A program made the translations under genes and the position numbers. Below are positions 56,603-64,000 of a stretch of DNA of 64,000 nucleotides, piece after piece; position 1 is the stretch's first letter, and each line of letters starts with the position of its first letter. Source of the stretch: Enterobacter dykesii (GTDB lineage Bacteria; Pseudomonadota; Gammaproteobacteria; Enterobacterales; Enterobacteriaceae); NCBI RefSeq assembly GCF_008364625.2, contig NZ_CP126604.1, forward strand, positions 496,001 to 560,000. The letters run 5' to 3'. The notes under the pieces were generated by a model. That model saw nothing but the letters and a program-made list of their open reading frames with translations, did no database searches and was not told the DNA's origin.

Positions 56603-57491
56603 TCCCGCGCTCGCGGATCGTTGCCACCAGCGCCCGTAGCCCTGGCGGAACGTGGCGATGGCCAGGGTAGTACAGGCGCAGTCCGGCAAAGGGCTGCGCC
56701 CAGTCGTTCAGGACGCTCACCAGTTCTCCACGCTCAAGCTCATCCCGGATATACAGTTCCGGCAAAAATCCCACCCCTAATCCCGCTTTTACCGCACGGA
56801 TCGAGGCAAACAGATCGGACGTCGCAAAGCGCGGCGGCACGGCAAGGGCATACGTTTCACCCCGACGCGCCAGCTCCCAGCGGTAGATCCCACCGTGGGC
56901 CATGCGCATGCCGATCCCCTGATGCTGCAGCAGATCGTCCGGCGTTTGCGGAATACCGTGACGGGCAAAATAGTCCGGCGTGGCGGTGACCAGCTGGCGG
57001 ATCTCCCCGGTCAGAGGCACGGCGATCATGTCCTGCGGCACGGACTCCTCAAGACGGATCCCCGCGTCGTAGCCTTCCGCGACGATGTCGATCATCCGCG
57101 CTTCGCTGACCGTCTCTACGCGCATCTTGGGATAGCGGATCATAAAGTCGATCAGCAGCTGGTCCAGAAACAGGGTACCGATATGGTTCGGCACGTTCAG
57201 ACGCAGCGTGCCGGCGGGTTCCCCGGTGTCGCTGTGGATCTCTTCGCTGGCGAGACGGATCTCCTGCAGGGCCGGGCCGATACGCGCCACGTAGCGCTGT
57301 CCGGCGTCGGTGAGCGCCACGCTGCGGGTGGTGCGGTTAAAGAGTCGGGTATCAAGGCGGCTCTCCAGCCCGGCGATGGCGTTGCTTACCGCCGTGGCGG
57401 ACATGCCCAGCTCCTGCGCCGCGCCGCGAAAGCTGCCGCGCCGCACGACGGCCATCACCACTTCCAGCTCTGTCAGACCTGAACGATGCAT
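56589..57491 (-). CDS. LysR-family regulator divergent from an aldehyde dehydrogenase
   Basis: A 300-residue LysR regulator with helix-turn-helix RGSFRGAAQELGMSATAVSN (about 18-37) and a C-terminal co-inducer domain. It belongs to the large CrgA/AaeR-like branch (RLFNRTTRSVALTDAG). It is divergent from an aldehyde dehydrogenase gene 100 nt away, the classic layout in which LysR controls its neighbour. Confidence 0.92.
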   Translation of the reverse strand: MHRSGLTELEVVMAVVRRGSFRGAAQELGMSATAVSNAIAGLESRLDTRLFNRTTRSVALTDAGQRYVARIGPALQEIRLASEEIHSDTGEPAGTLRLNVPNHIGTLFLDQLLIDFMIRYPKMRVETVSEARMIDIVAEGYDAGIRLEESVPQDMIAVPLTGEIRQLVTATPDYFARHGIPQTPDDLLQHQGIGMRMAHGGIYRWELARRGETYALAVPPRFATSDLFASIRAVKAGLGVGFLPELYIRDELERGELVSVLNDWAQPFAGLRLYYPGHRHVPPGLRALVATIRERGIIPG

Positions 57492-57591
57492 AGATTATCC
57501 TGAAAATCGAAACAACCCTTGCAGCATAGCGTGGATTATCGCAACGGAGAAGCCGTGACAGACTGTGCTCACATAGCCTGAGGAGGTTTAT

Positions 57592-59007
57592 ATGCACACC
57601 ATCGAACAGATCTTTATTAACGGCGAATTTGTTACCCCGCACGGCACCGAGTGGTTTGATTTGTACAACCCGGCGACGGCGCAGGTCATCGGCCAGGTTC
57701 GTCTGGCGGATGAGGTTGACGCGGAGCGCGCTATTGCGGCGGCGAAAGCGGCGTTTCCGGCGTGGTCGCAGACCACAAAGCCGGAACGCATCGCGGCGCT
57801 AAAACGTATGCACACCGCCATAGCCGCACGCCACGACGATCTGCTTGAAGCGATCGTTGAAGAGTACGGCGCGCCCGCCTCGCGCTCGGCGTGGATGGCC
57901 AGCTATCCGGCGGAGGTGATTGCTCAGGCCATTGAGGCGCTGGAGGCGTTTGAATTCGTCATCCCCGCAGGCGCAGCGACGGTGCAGATGACGTCGCTTG
58001 GCGTGGCTGGACTTATCACGCCGTGGAACAGCGACGCGGGGTTTATCTGCGGCAAGCTGGCGGCCGCGCTGGCGGCGGGCTGTACGGCAGTTATCAAGCC
58101 GAGCGAAATGAGCGCCCTGCAAACACACATCATCACCGAAGCGCTGCGCGATGCAGCGCTGCCGCCGGGCGTGTTTAACATCGTCACCGGGCGCGGCGAA
58201 ACCGTCGGTGAAACCATCAGCCGCCATCCGGATGTGGCAAAAATCTCGTTTACCGGCTCGACGAATACCGGCAAGGCGATCCTGCGCAACGCGGCGGAGA
58301 GCTTTAAGCGCGTTACCCTGGAGTTAGGCGGTAAATCGCCGACGATCGTGCTGGATGATGTGGATCTGGCGCAGGCGATCCCTCTGGTGATTCAGGCCGG
58401 ATTTATGAACAGCGGGCAGGCGTGCGTGGCCGGAACGCGCATTCTGGTGCCGCAGGCGCGCAAGGCGGAGATCGAAACCGCGCTGGCGCAGGCCGTGGCG
58501 GTGGTGAAATCCGGCGATCCGCGCGATAGCGCGACGGACGTCGGCCCGATGGTCAGCGAGAAGCAGTGGCAGCGGGTGCAGGGCTATATCCGTAAAGGTC
58601 TCGAAGAGGGGGCGCGCCTGCTGGCGGGCGGCGAAGGGCGGCCGGAAGGCACGCAGGACGGCTGGTTTGTGCGCCCTACGCTGTTTGCCGATGTGAACAA
58701 CCGGATGACGGTCGCCCGTGACGAGATTTTCGGCCCGGTGCTGTGCGTGATCCCTTATCGTGACGAGGCGGAGGCGATCGCCATTGCCAACGACACCGAC
58801 TACGGCCTGAGCGCGATGGTGCTGGGCGGCGATGCGGACCGCGCGCGACGCGTGGCGCAGCAGATTGTTTCCGGTCGCGTGCTGGTGAACACGCTTGCCC
58901 ATGAACCGAAAGCGCCGTTCGGCGGGTTCAAGCACTCCGGCGTGGGGCGCGAGATGGGCGAGTGGGGGATTCGGGCGTTTATGGAGCCGAGGTCGATTGT
59001 GGGCTAA
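57592..59007 (+). CDS. NAD(P)-dependent aldehyde dehydrogenase
   Basis: A 471-residue ALDH superfamily enzyme oxidising an aldehyde to its acid. The catalytic cysteine is in NSGQACVAGTR (about 281), the general-base glutamate in LELGGKSPT (about 247), and the cofactor loop is FTGSTNTGK (about 222). ITPWNSDAGF replaces the more usual PWNFP motif. GAGGAGG lies close before the ATG. It follows its probable LysR regulator divergently. A monooxygenase and a broken regulator gene come next, but the gap of 75 nt and a fresh ribosome site leave operon structure open. Aldehyde substrate not identifiable. Confidence 0.9.
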   Translation: MHTIEQIFINGEFVTPHGTEWFDLYNPATAQVIGQVRLADEVDAERAIAAAKAAFPAWSQTTKPERIAALKRMHTAIAARHDDLLEAIVEEYGAPASRSAWMASYPAEVIAQAIEALEAFEFVIPAGAATVQMTSLGVAGLITPWNSDAGFICGKLAAALAAGCTAVIKPSEMSALQTHIITEALRDAALPPGVFNIVTGRGETVGETISRHPDVAKISFTGSTNTGKAILRNAAESFKRVTLELGGKSPTIVLDDVDLAQAIPLVIQAGFMNSGQACVAGTRILVPQARKAEIETALAQAVAVVKSGDPRDSATDVGPMVSEKQWQRVQGYIRKGLEEGARLLAGGEGRPEGTQDGWFVRPTLFADVNNRMTVARDEIFGPVLCVIPYRDEAEAIAIANDTDYGLSAMVLGGDADRARRVAQQIVSGRVLVNTLAHEPKAPFGGFKHSGVGREMGEWGIRAFMEPRSIVG

Positions 59008-59082
59008 AACTTCGCTCTTTACCGAAGCATTGTGCTTATCCATCCTGCATTCTCTCCTCAACATTACTACGGAGAGACCATC

Positions 59083-59406
59083 ATGATTGCAGTCATTTTC
59101 GAAGCCAAAGCCGCGCCTGCCCATCAGGCGCGCTATCTGCAGCTCGCTGCCGAACTCAAACCTTTGCTGGCGGACATCGACGGCTTTATTGATATCGAAC
59201 GGTTCCAGAGCCTGACGACCGACGGCAAAATCCTGTCGCTTTCCTGGTGGCGGGATGAAGAGGCCGTCCGCCGCTGGAAGCAGAACGTTTTCCATCAGGC
59301 AGCGCAGGCCGAAGGGCGGGAGTCGATTTTCGCGTACTACCGTATTCGGGTGGCGCAGCTGGTGCGGGAGTACAGTTCCGAAACCGGAGGGCTCGCGGAT
59401 GTATGA
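59083..59406 (+). CDS. Antibiotic-biosynthesis-monooxygenase (ABM) domain protein
   Basis: A 107-residue single ABM domain, a dimeric ferredoxin-like fold found in quinol monooxygenases and haem-degrading enzymes. MIAVIFEAKAAP starts the first strand; LSLSWWRDEEAVRRWKQNVFHQAAQ is the central helix region with the W and H residues typical of YgiN/ABM proteins, here given only as landmarks. GGAGAG is 7 nt before the chosen ATG; the frame is open 17 codons further without a site. The stop overlaps an ATG of the next frame (ATGA), so it was probably co-translated with the now broken regulator. Confidence 0.85.
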   Translation: MIAVIFEAKAAPAHQARYLQLAAELKPLLADIDGFIDIERFQSLTTDGKILSLSWWRDEEAVRRWKQNVFHQAAQAEGRESIFAYYRIRVAQLVREYSSETGGLADV

Positions 59407-59447
59407 TGATAAGCTGGCCGCAGAGATCACCGAACCCTGGGCGACAC

Positions 59448-60010
59448 ATGTTAAAAACGAGCCTACCTCCTGAGAACGGCGCGGCGCTGGAACAGGCCAT
59501 TGCCGCGGTAGCTGCCGCAATGGCCGATCCGTCGCGCGTAAAGATGCTGTGCGCGCTGATGGACGGGCGGGCGTGGACCGCCACCGAGCTGAGCGCGGCG
59601 GCAGACGTTGCGCCGTCGACCGCCAGTGGTCATCTCGCCCGGCTGGTGGAGGGGCAACTGATCGCCTGTCTTTCGCAGGGACGGCACCGCTATTATCGTC
59701 TGGCGGGGCACGACGTGGCGGAGCTGGTGGAGCAGATGATGGGGCTTTCCTGGAGCCGCATCACCCCGCCGGAAACTACCGCGCCGAAAGCCATGCGCGA
59801 GGCCCGAACCTGCTACGACCATCTTGCCGGAAGGCCTGCTGCGCCTGCCTGGACTGGAGCGAACGGCGGTTTCACCTTGGCGGTGAGGCGGGCGCGGCGC
59901 TGCTCGACCATCTTGAAAATAAAGGCTGGATCCAGCGGGTGGCGGGATACAGGGAGGTGGTGGTGACGGCTTCAGGTAGGGCTGCTGTTAAGAGACTTTT
60001 TAGCCGTTAA
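59448..60010 (+). pseudogene. ArsR-type winged-helix regulator, frameshifted and internally deleted
   Basis: The first part (MLKTSLPPENGAALEQAIAA onward) holds a normal ArsR helix-turn-helix, with VAPSTASGHLARLVEGQLI, and reaches CYDHLAG. The family C-terminus (ACLDWSERRFHLGGEAGAAL to VKRLFSR) is present but in another frame. Members I recall have roughly 50-60 residues between these parts, so the junction near 59830-59840 combines a deletion and a frameshift. The unshifted frame would end in unrelated sequence at 59966. An alternative start at 59403 overlaps the ABM stop codon. The DNA-binding part might still be made. Confidence 0.75.
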
Positions 60011-60027
60011 ATTCGCTGCGGGCTGAA

Positions 60028-60063
60028 GCCCTCACTCCGCCCCTCTCCCACGGGAAGAGGGAG
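60028..60063. repeat. CCCTCTCCC palindromic repeat
   Basis: CCCTCACTCCGC then CCCTCTCCC-ACG-GGAAGAGGG, same orientation as the unit at 1580. It lies 18 nt after the broken ArsR-type gene. Confidence 0.8.
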
Positions 60064-60105
60064 ACGTCGTTTCGCAATTCCTGCTCTTTCGCCTCTCGTT
60101 TCTTG

Positions 60106-60125
60106 ATAGTTACCCTGATAACTAT
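60106..60125 (+). promoter_or_regulatory. Probable MarR operator
   Basis: ATAGTTA-CCCTGA-TAACTAT is a perfect 7-bp inverted repeat 33 nt before the MarR-type start, consistent with autoregulation of the efflux operon. Confidence 0.65.
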
Positions 60126-60157
60126 TATCTTGCCTGCGTGTGACGAGAGGTTTCCCT

Positions 60158-60628
60158 ATGAGCGAAGAAGAGCTGTTTAGCCGCAGGCCAATGGGCATGC
60201 GGATGGCGATGATCGTGCGCCAGTGGCGTGCGGTGATCGACGACGCCATTCTCGATACCGGGTTAACCCAGTCGAGCTGGACGGTGATGATGCAGCTTCA
60301 TCAGCTCGGGGATAACGTCTCGATGAGTGAGCTGGCGGAGGTGCAGGGCATCGAACTGCCGCCGTTGATGCGCACCCTGACACAGCTGGAAAAGCAGGGA
60401 TACCTGCTGCGCGCCGTATCGCCTTATGACAAGCGCATCCGGCTTCTGACGCTGACGCCTGAGGGAAAAGCCATATTAAAACGGCTCACTCAGGTGATTG
60501 AGACCTATCAGGCGCGCGTATCGCAAAACATCGCGCCCGAACATATCGACATTTTCAGCGCCACCCTGAATCAATTCGCCTGCAATTTGCGGACAATCCG
60601 CGAAGAAGATAACAAGACCGAAAAATAA
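60158..60628 (+). CDS. MarR-family regulator of an efflux operon
   Basis: A 156-residue MarR/SlyA-type regulator. The winged helix covers about residues 45-110 (MSELAEVQGIELPPLMRTLT, then the wing SPYDKRIRLLTLTPEG). The start MSEEELFSRR has GAGAGG about 8 nt upstream. Its stop codon TAA shares a base with the ATG of the HlyD gene, so the three genes form one operon. Loss of ligand-free binding at the operator upstream would raise pump expression. The inducer is unknown, probably an aromatic or phenolic compound. Confidence 0.92.
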   Translation: MSEEELFSRRPMGMRMAMIVRQWRAVIDDAILDTGLTQSSWTVMMQLHQLGDNVSMSELAEVQGIELPPLMRTLTQLEKQGYLLRAVSPYDKRIRLLTLTPEGKAILKRLTQVIETYQARVSQNIAPEHIDIFSATLNQFACNLRTIREEDNKTEK

Positions 60629-61692
60629 TGACCCCTGAACAAAAGTTTGCCCGCTGGGTAAGGGTGAGTATTGCCTCTTTCCTGCTGATGTTTGTCTACT
60701 TTATCGTCGCGGATATCTGGATCCCGCTGACGCCGGACTCCACCGTGATGCGCGTGGTGACGCCGGTTTCTCCGCGCGTCTCCGGCTACGTGGCGGCGGT
60801 ACATGTCCACAACAACAGCCAGGTGAAGAAAGGCGATCTGCTGTTTGAGCTCGACGACACGCCGTTTCGCAATAAGGTGGAAGCGGCGCAAATCGCGCTC
60901 GAGCAGGCACGCCTCTCCAATGAACAGCTGGACGCGCAGATCGCCGCCGCGCAGGCCAGCCTGAAAACCGCCGTGCTGACCGCGCGTAACGACAAAGTGA
61001 CCTTTGACCGCTACCAGAAGCTGAGCACGCTGCAGAACGTCTCGCAGGCCGATCTGGATAAGGTGCGCACGACCTGGCAGAGCAGCGAACAGTCCGTCAG
61101 CTCAATTCAGGCCAACATCCAGAACCTGCGCATCCAGCGCGGCGAGCGGGACGAGCACCGCAACGTGACGCTGCAAAAATACCGCAACGCGCTGGATGAC
61201 GCGGAACTCAACCTTGGCTGGACGAAGGTTTACGCCCAGGCGGACGGCACGGTCAGCAACCTGCAGTTGAGCCCCGGCTTCTACGCTTCTTCCGGTTCCG
61301 CCGCGCTGGCGCTGGTGAACAACCAGACCGATATCGTGGCCGATTTTCGAGAAAAAAGCCTGCGCCATACCCATCAGGGCACCGATGCGGCCGTGGTGTT
61401 TGACGCCTTCCCGGGGCACGTTTTCCGCGCCCACGTGACCAGCAGCGACGCGGGGATACTGGCGGGTCAGGAGGCCGTTAACGGTCAACTGTCCGAGCCG
61501 GAAACCTCCAACCGCTGGGTGCGTGACGCCCAGCGCATGCGCATTCACGTGACGCTGGATGAGCCGCTGCCGAAGCATCTGCCGACCGGCGCGCGCGCTA
61601 CCGTGCAGCTCTACAACAGCGAAGGGCCGTTTGCGCGCTTCTTCTCGGGGATGCAGATCCACCTGGTGAGCCTGCTTCACTATGTCTATTAG
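60628..61692 (+). CDS. HlyD/EmrA-type membrane fusion protein
   Basis: Periplasmic adaptor of a tripartite pump, 354 residues. One N-terminal membrane segment (residues about 13-33, SIASFLLMFVYFIVADIW), a split lipoyl domain (VSPRVSGYVAAVHVHNNSQV at about 50-69, and LGWTKVYAQADGTVSNLQLS near 197), a coiled-coil hairpin of about 100 residues between them, and a beta-barrel domain near the end. It overlaps the next gene by 11 nt, so both are made together. The pair resembles AaeA/AaeB. Confidence 0.9.
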   Translation: MTPEQKFARWVRVSIASFLLMFVYFIVADIWIPLTPDSTVMRVVTPVSPRVSGYVAAVHVHNNSQVKKGDLLFELDDTPFRNKVEAAQIALEQARLSNEQLDAQIAAAQASLKTAVLTARNDKVTFDRYQKLSTLQNVSQADLDKVRTTWQSSEQSVSSIQANIQNLRIQRGERDEHRNVTLQKYRNALDDAELNLGWTKVYAQADGTVSNLQLSPGFYASSGSAALALVNNQTDIVADFREKSLRHTHQGTDAAVVFDAFPGHVFRAHVTSSDAGILAGQEAVNGQLSEPETSNRWVRDAQRMRIHVTLDEPLPKHLPTGARATVQLYNSEGPFARFFSGMQIHLVSLLHYVY

Positions 61693-62758
61693 CACCCTGG
61701 CGCGGGTGTTTACCCCGCACGGCAACATCGTCTATACGGCAAACGACTTTCGCCAGACCCTGCGCATCGTCTTTGCCGGGATGATTGCGCTGAGCATCTC
61801 CAGCTTTTACAACACCAGCTACGGCGTGTTTTTTGTGGTCTATCCGATCATGCTGCTGTCGCTGGTACCGGTGTTTAACCGCCACGTGGCGAAGCAGTTT
61901 ATCTTCAGCGCCGCGTTAAACTGTGTCGAAATGATCTTCATCATCGGCTATCTGTCGCAATGGCCGGTCATCATGACGCTGGTGGTGTTTGCCCTGTACG
62001 TGATGCGCTTTCGCTTTATGAGCAAAGGGCCGCTGTTCCTGTTTGGCTCAATGGGCGTGGTGTGCCAGAGCGTGATGCTCAACTTTATGAGCTACCCCAC
62101 GACCAACTGGCACACGCTGCTGTTTTCCAACATCGAAGCGAGCGTGATGGCGGTGTGCCTGAGCGCGCTGATGAACTATCTCCTGCCGGACGTGGAGCCC
62201 CGCAGGCCGCCGCCGCTGATCGAGAAAGACGATGCCCGGGTGCGCCACGAGTCGCTGCTCTCCGGCACCGTCGCGACGCTGATATTCGTGGTGTTTCAGA
62301 TTAGCGACCTAAGCGATTCGCTTTCGGCGCTAATGGCGGGGATTTTGATCCTGTTCCCCATGCACTATCGCGGTTCGGTGATGAGCTCGATCTGGCGCGT
62401 GGTCGGCGTGGTGCTGGGCTGTCTCTACATTCTGGTGGTGCAGCTGATCCTCTACGATCACAGCAGCCATATGCTGCTGATGATGCCGCTGATCGGCCTC
62501 GGGCTGGCGTTTGGCGCACGACTCCACGTGATGGAAAAGGTGGGGGCGGGCGTAGGGTTCTCCAGCATCACCACCATCGGCATTATGTTCGGGCAGAACA
62601 TGCACCCGGACACTGACCTGGTGTTCAGCGATCTCTATCGCATCACCTCCGTCACCTTTTCGCTGGTGGCGACGCTGACGATGGTCTTTCTGGTGCACCT
62701 GATCCTCAACCGCTTCGAGGCGACGCGCTACGTCATCGCGCCGCCCAGGGCGGATTAA
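61682..62758 (+). CDS. DUF2955/FUSC-like inner-membrane transport protein
   Basis: A 358-residue protein with about ten membrane helices in two halves (residues about 20-170 and 195-345) joined by a charged loop ([18 protein letters not shown]). This is the DUF2955/FUSC-like layout found beside HlyD-type adaptors in putative aromatic-acid exporters. It starts inside the HlyD gene and ends with a 4-nt overlap on the convergent yjiN stop. Function by context: the translocating part of the efflux pair. Confidence 0.85.
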   Translation: MSISTLARVFTPHGNIVYTANDFRQTLRIVFAGMIALSISSFYNTSYGVFFVVYPIMLLSLVPVFNRHVAKQFIFSAALNCVEMIFIIGYLSQWPVIMTLVVFALYVMRFRFMSKGPLFLFGSMGVVCQSVMLNFMSYPTTNWHTLLFSNIEASVMAVCLSALMNYLLPDVEPRRPPPLIEKDDARVRHESLLSGTVATLIFVVFQISDLSDSLSALMAGILILFPMHYRGSVMSSIWRVVGVVLGCLYILVVQLILYDHSSHMLLMMPLIGLGLAFGARLHVMEKVGAGVGFSSITTIGIMFGQNMHPDTDLVFSDLYRITSVTFSLVATLTMVFLVHLILNRFEATRYVIAPPRAD

Positions 62759-64000
62759 TGCCCCAGCACGGCAGGCAGCTGCGAGAGTAAAAACAGAATC
62801 AGGCCAATCGTTCCGCCCACCAGCGTGCCGTTGACGCGGATGAACTGCAGATCTTTACCGATATTCAGCTCAATCTGGCGGGACATGTCTTTGGCATCCC
62901 AGCTTTTGACCGTGTCGCTGATGTGGCGGGTCAGGAACGCGGCGAAATCCGGCGCGAGGCGGTGCGCGGCCTGCTCCAGATGCTCGTTCAGCGAGGCCCG
63001 CAGGCTGGCGTCGTTAGACAGCGTTTCGCCAAACCACAGCCCGGCGTTGGCGATGCGCTGCTTCACGCGAGAATCTTCACTCTGCATATCCGCCTTCAGC
63101 CACTGGCGCAGGTCGGCCCACATCTCGCCCAGATAGCGGTTAAACGCCTCATCGTTTTTCAGGTAGTGCTTGATGTTGTCGGCTTTCGCCGCCATCTCCG
63201 GATCGTTTTTCAGGTTGTCGATAAGCTTCAGCGTGGCGCGGTCAAACGCCTGGCGGATCTGGTGCGTGCGGTCGTGGCTGATATCGTCCAGCAGCGCGTT
63301 CACCGCGTTCGACACCATCTCCGCGCTTTGATCGCCCAGCCACTCGGTGGGCAGCACCATCGCCTTGCGCGGATGCTCGGTCTTCAGCCAGTGGACAATC
63401 TGATCGGCAATAAAGTCCCTCGTGCTTTCCCGTTGAATCAGGGTAATCAGACGATTGATGATCGCATCCAGCAGCACCTGGTGGCGGTTGTTTTTGGTCA
63501 TGCTCTCCAGCATCACGGCGCTGGTTTCGGTGAAGTCGACCTTGTCGATGGCCTTATGCACTGCCCGTTTGAGCAGGCGCTGAATGCGTCCGTCGTCGGT
63601 GAGTTCGAGAAAACCGCTCATTACCTGCATCAAGTGCAGCCCGACGCGCTGGGCGTTGTCCGGTTTGCTGAACCAGGCGCCGATCATCTGCGCAGGTTCA
63701 TAGCGGCGGATCAAATCGACCAGCGACTGGGTATCCAGAAACTTCTCCTGCACAAACTGGCCGAGATTGTCGCCGATCCGGTCTTTATTGCGCGGGATAA
63801 TCGCCGTATGGCGCGAGATAAACGGAATGGGCACCCGGCGGAAAAGCGCAACCACGGCAAACCAGTCTGCCAGCGCGCCGACCATCGCCGCCTCGGCAAT
63901 GGCCTTTACGCCGCGCACCCAGAAGGTCTGCGGCAGGAACAGGGTGGTGATAAAGGCCGCGGCGGCAACCAGCAGCAGCGACAGCGCCAGCATCTTAGCG
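62755..64000 (-). CDS. yjiN: DUF445 membrane protein YjiN, 5' end beyond window
   Basis: DUF445 protein close to E. coli YjiN (426 residues). A membrane segment near each end ([20 protein letters not shown] and [16 protein letters not shown]) brackets a long helical domain with EFAxFLTRHIS-type repeats ([20 protein letters not shown]). An internal ATG at 63993 opens the visible frame, but E. coli YjiN has about ten more residues and the frame here is still open at the window edge, so the true start probably lies just outside. It is convergent with the efflux operon. Molecular role unknown. Confidence 0.9.
   Translation of the reverse strand, partial: AKMLALSLLLVAAAAFITTLFLPQTFWVRGVKAIAEAAMVGALADWFAVVALFRRVPIPFISRHTAIIPRNKDRIGDNLGQFVQEKFLDTQSLVDLIRRYEPAQMIGAWFSKPDNAQRVGLHLMQVMSGFLELTDDGRIQRLLKRAVHKAIDKVDFTETSAVMLESMTKNNRHQVLLDAIINRLITLIQRESTRDFIADQIVHWLKTEHPRKAMVLPTEWLGDQSAEMVSNAVNALLDDISHDRTHQIRQAFDRATLKLIDNLKNDPEMAAKADNIKHYLKNDEAFNRYLGEMWADLRQWLKADMQSEDSRVKQRIANAGLWFGETLSNDASLRASLNEHLEQAAHRLAPDFAAFLTRHISDTVKSWDAKDMSRQIELNIGKDLQFIRVNGTLVGGTIGLILFLLSQLPAVLGH

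Overview
The window is a chromosomal stretch from an enterobacterium close to Enterobacter (E. cloacae complex or Lelliottia-like). Three things point there: near-identical gene content and order to the 96-99 min region of the E. coli map (nrdGD-treCBR-mgtA-ridA-pyrIBL-tabA-argI/F-rraB ... leuX ... yjiRS ... yjiN), a chromosomal fosA, and a Salmonella/Enterobacter-type arginine deiminase cluster. Core genes are GC-rich; the segment after leuX (about 33.1-39.9 kb) is clearly AT-rich and foreign.

Layout. 0-14 kb: the end of a PRD/PTS-domain regulator, anaerobic ribonucleotide reductase (nrdDG), trehalose uptake and hydrolysis (treBC, treR), the Mg2+ transporter mgtA with its PhoP promoter and mgtL leader, and a periplasmic GH20 hexosaminidase. 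14-22.5 kb: ridA, the pyrBI operon with its pyrL attenuator, the arginine deiminase operon (arcA-arcC-arcB-YfcC-type transporter-ArgR homologue) and tabA. 22.5-30.7 kb: a xyloside/xylonate cluster matching yagE-F-G-H-I of E. coli K-12, followed by an argF-like ornithine carbamoyltransferase. In K-12 this same gene order sits in the CP4-6 element; here it sits at the ancestral argI-rraB locus. 30.9-33 kb: rraB, miaE, an anchored protein of unknown function and tRNA-Leu(CAA) leuX.

33-40 kb is an accessory island at leuX. It holds a shattered P4-type integrase, an overlapping restriction endonuclease/C5-cytosine methyltransferase pair, a symE-family toxin with a candidate SymR-like antisense RNA, and a DUF2778/Tlde1-like L,D-transpeptidase effector with two small membrane proteins that are immunity candidates, plus gene remnants.

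40-49.5 kb: a divergent second tryptophanyl-tRNA synthetase preceded by a complete-looking Trp attenuator (leader peptide with tandem Trp codons and three mutually exclusive stems), fosA, a LacI-regulated glycoside hydrolase plus MFS transporter, an unknown membrane protein, a VOC protein, an orphan ClpP paralogue and a RoxA-type JmjC oxygenase. 49.5-64 kb: an AraC regulator with a Fur-box-like TonB receptor, two MocR-type regulators (yjiR with yjiS, and one divergent from an AhpD-like protein), LysR/aldehyde dehydrogenase, a monooxygenase with a broken ArsR-type gene, a MarR-HlyD-DUF2955 efflux operon and the start of yjiN.

The observations most worth following are the Trp attenuator in front of trpS2, the SymR-like antisense RNA, the yag-argF block with its flanking repeats, and the Tlde1-like effector set. 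All functional calls come from reading the sequence and from remembered family features; no search was run.
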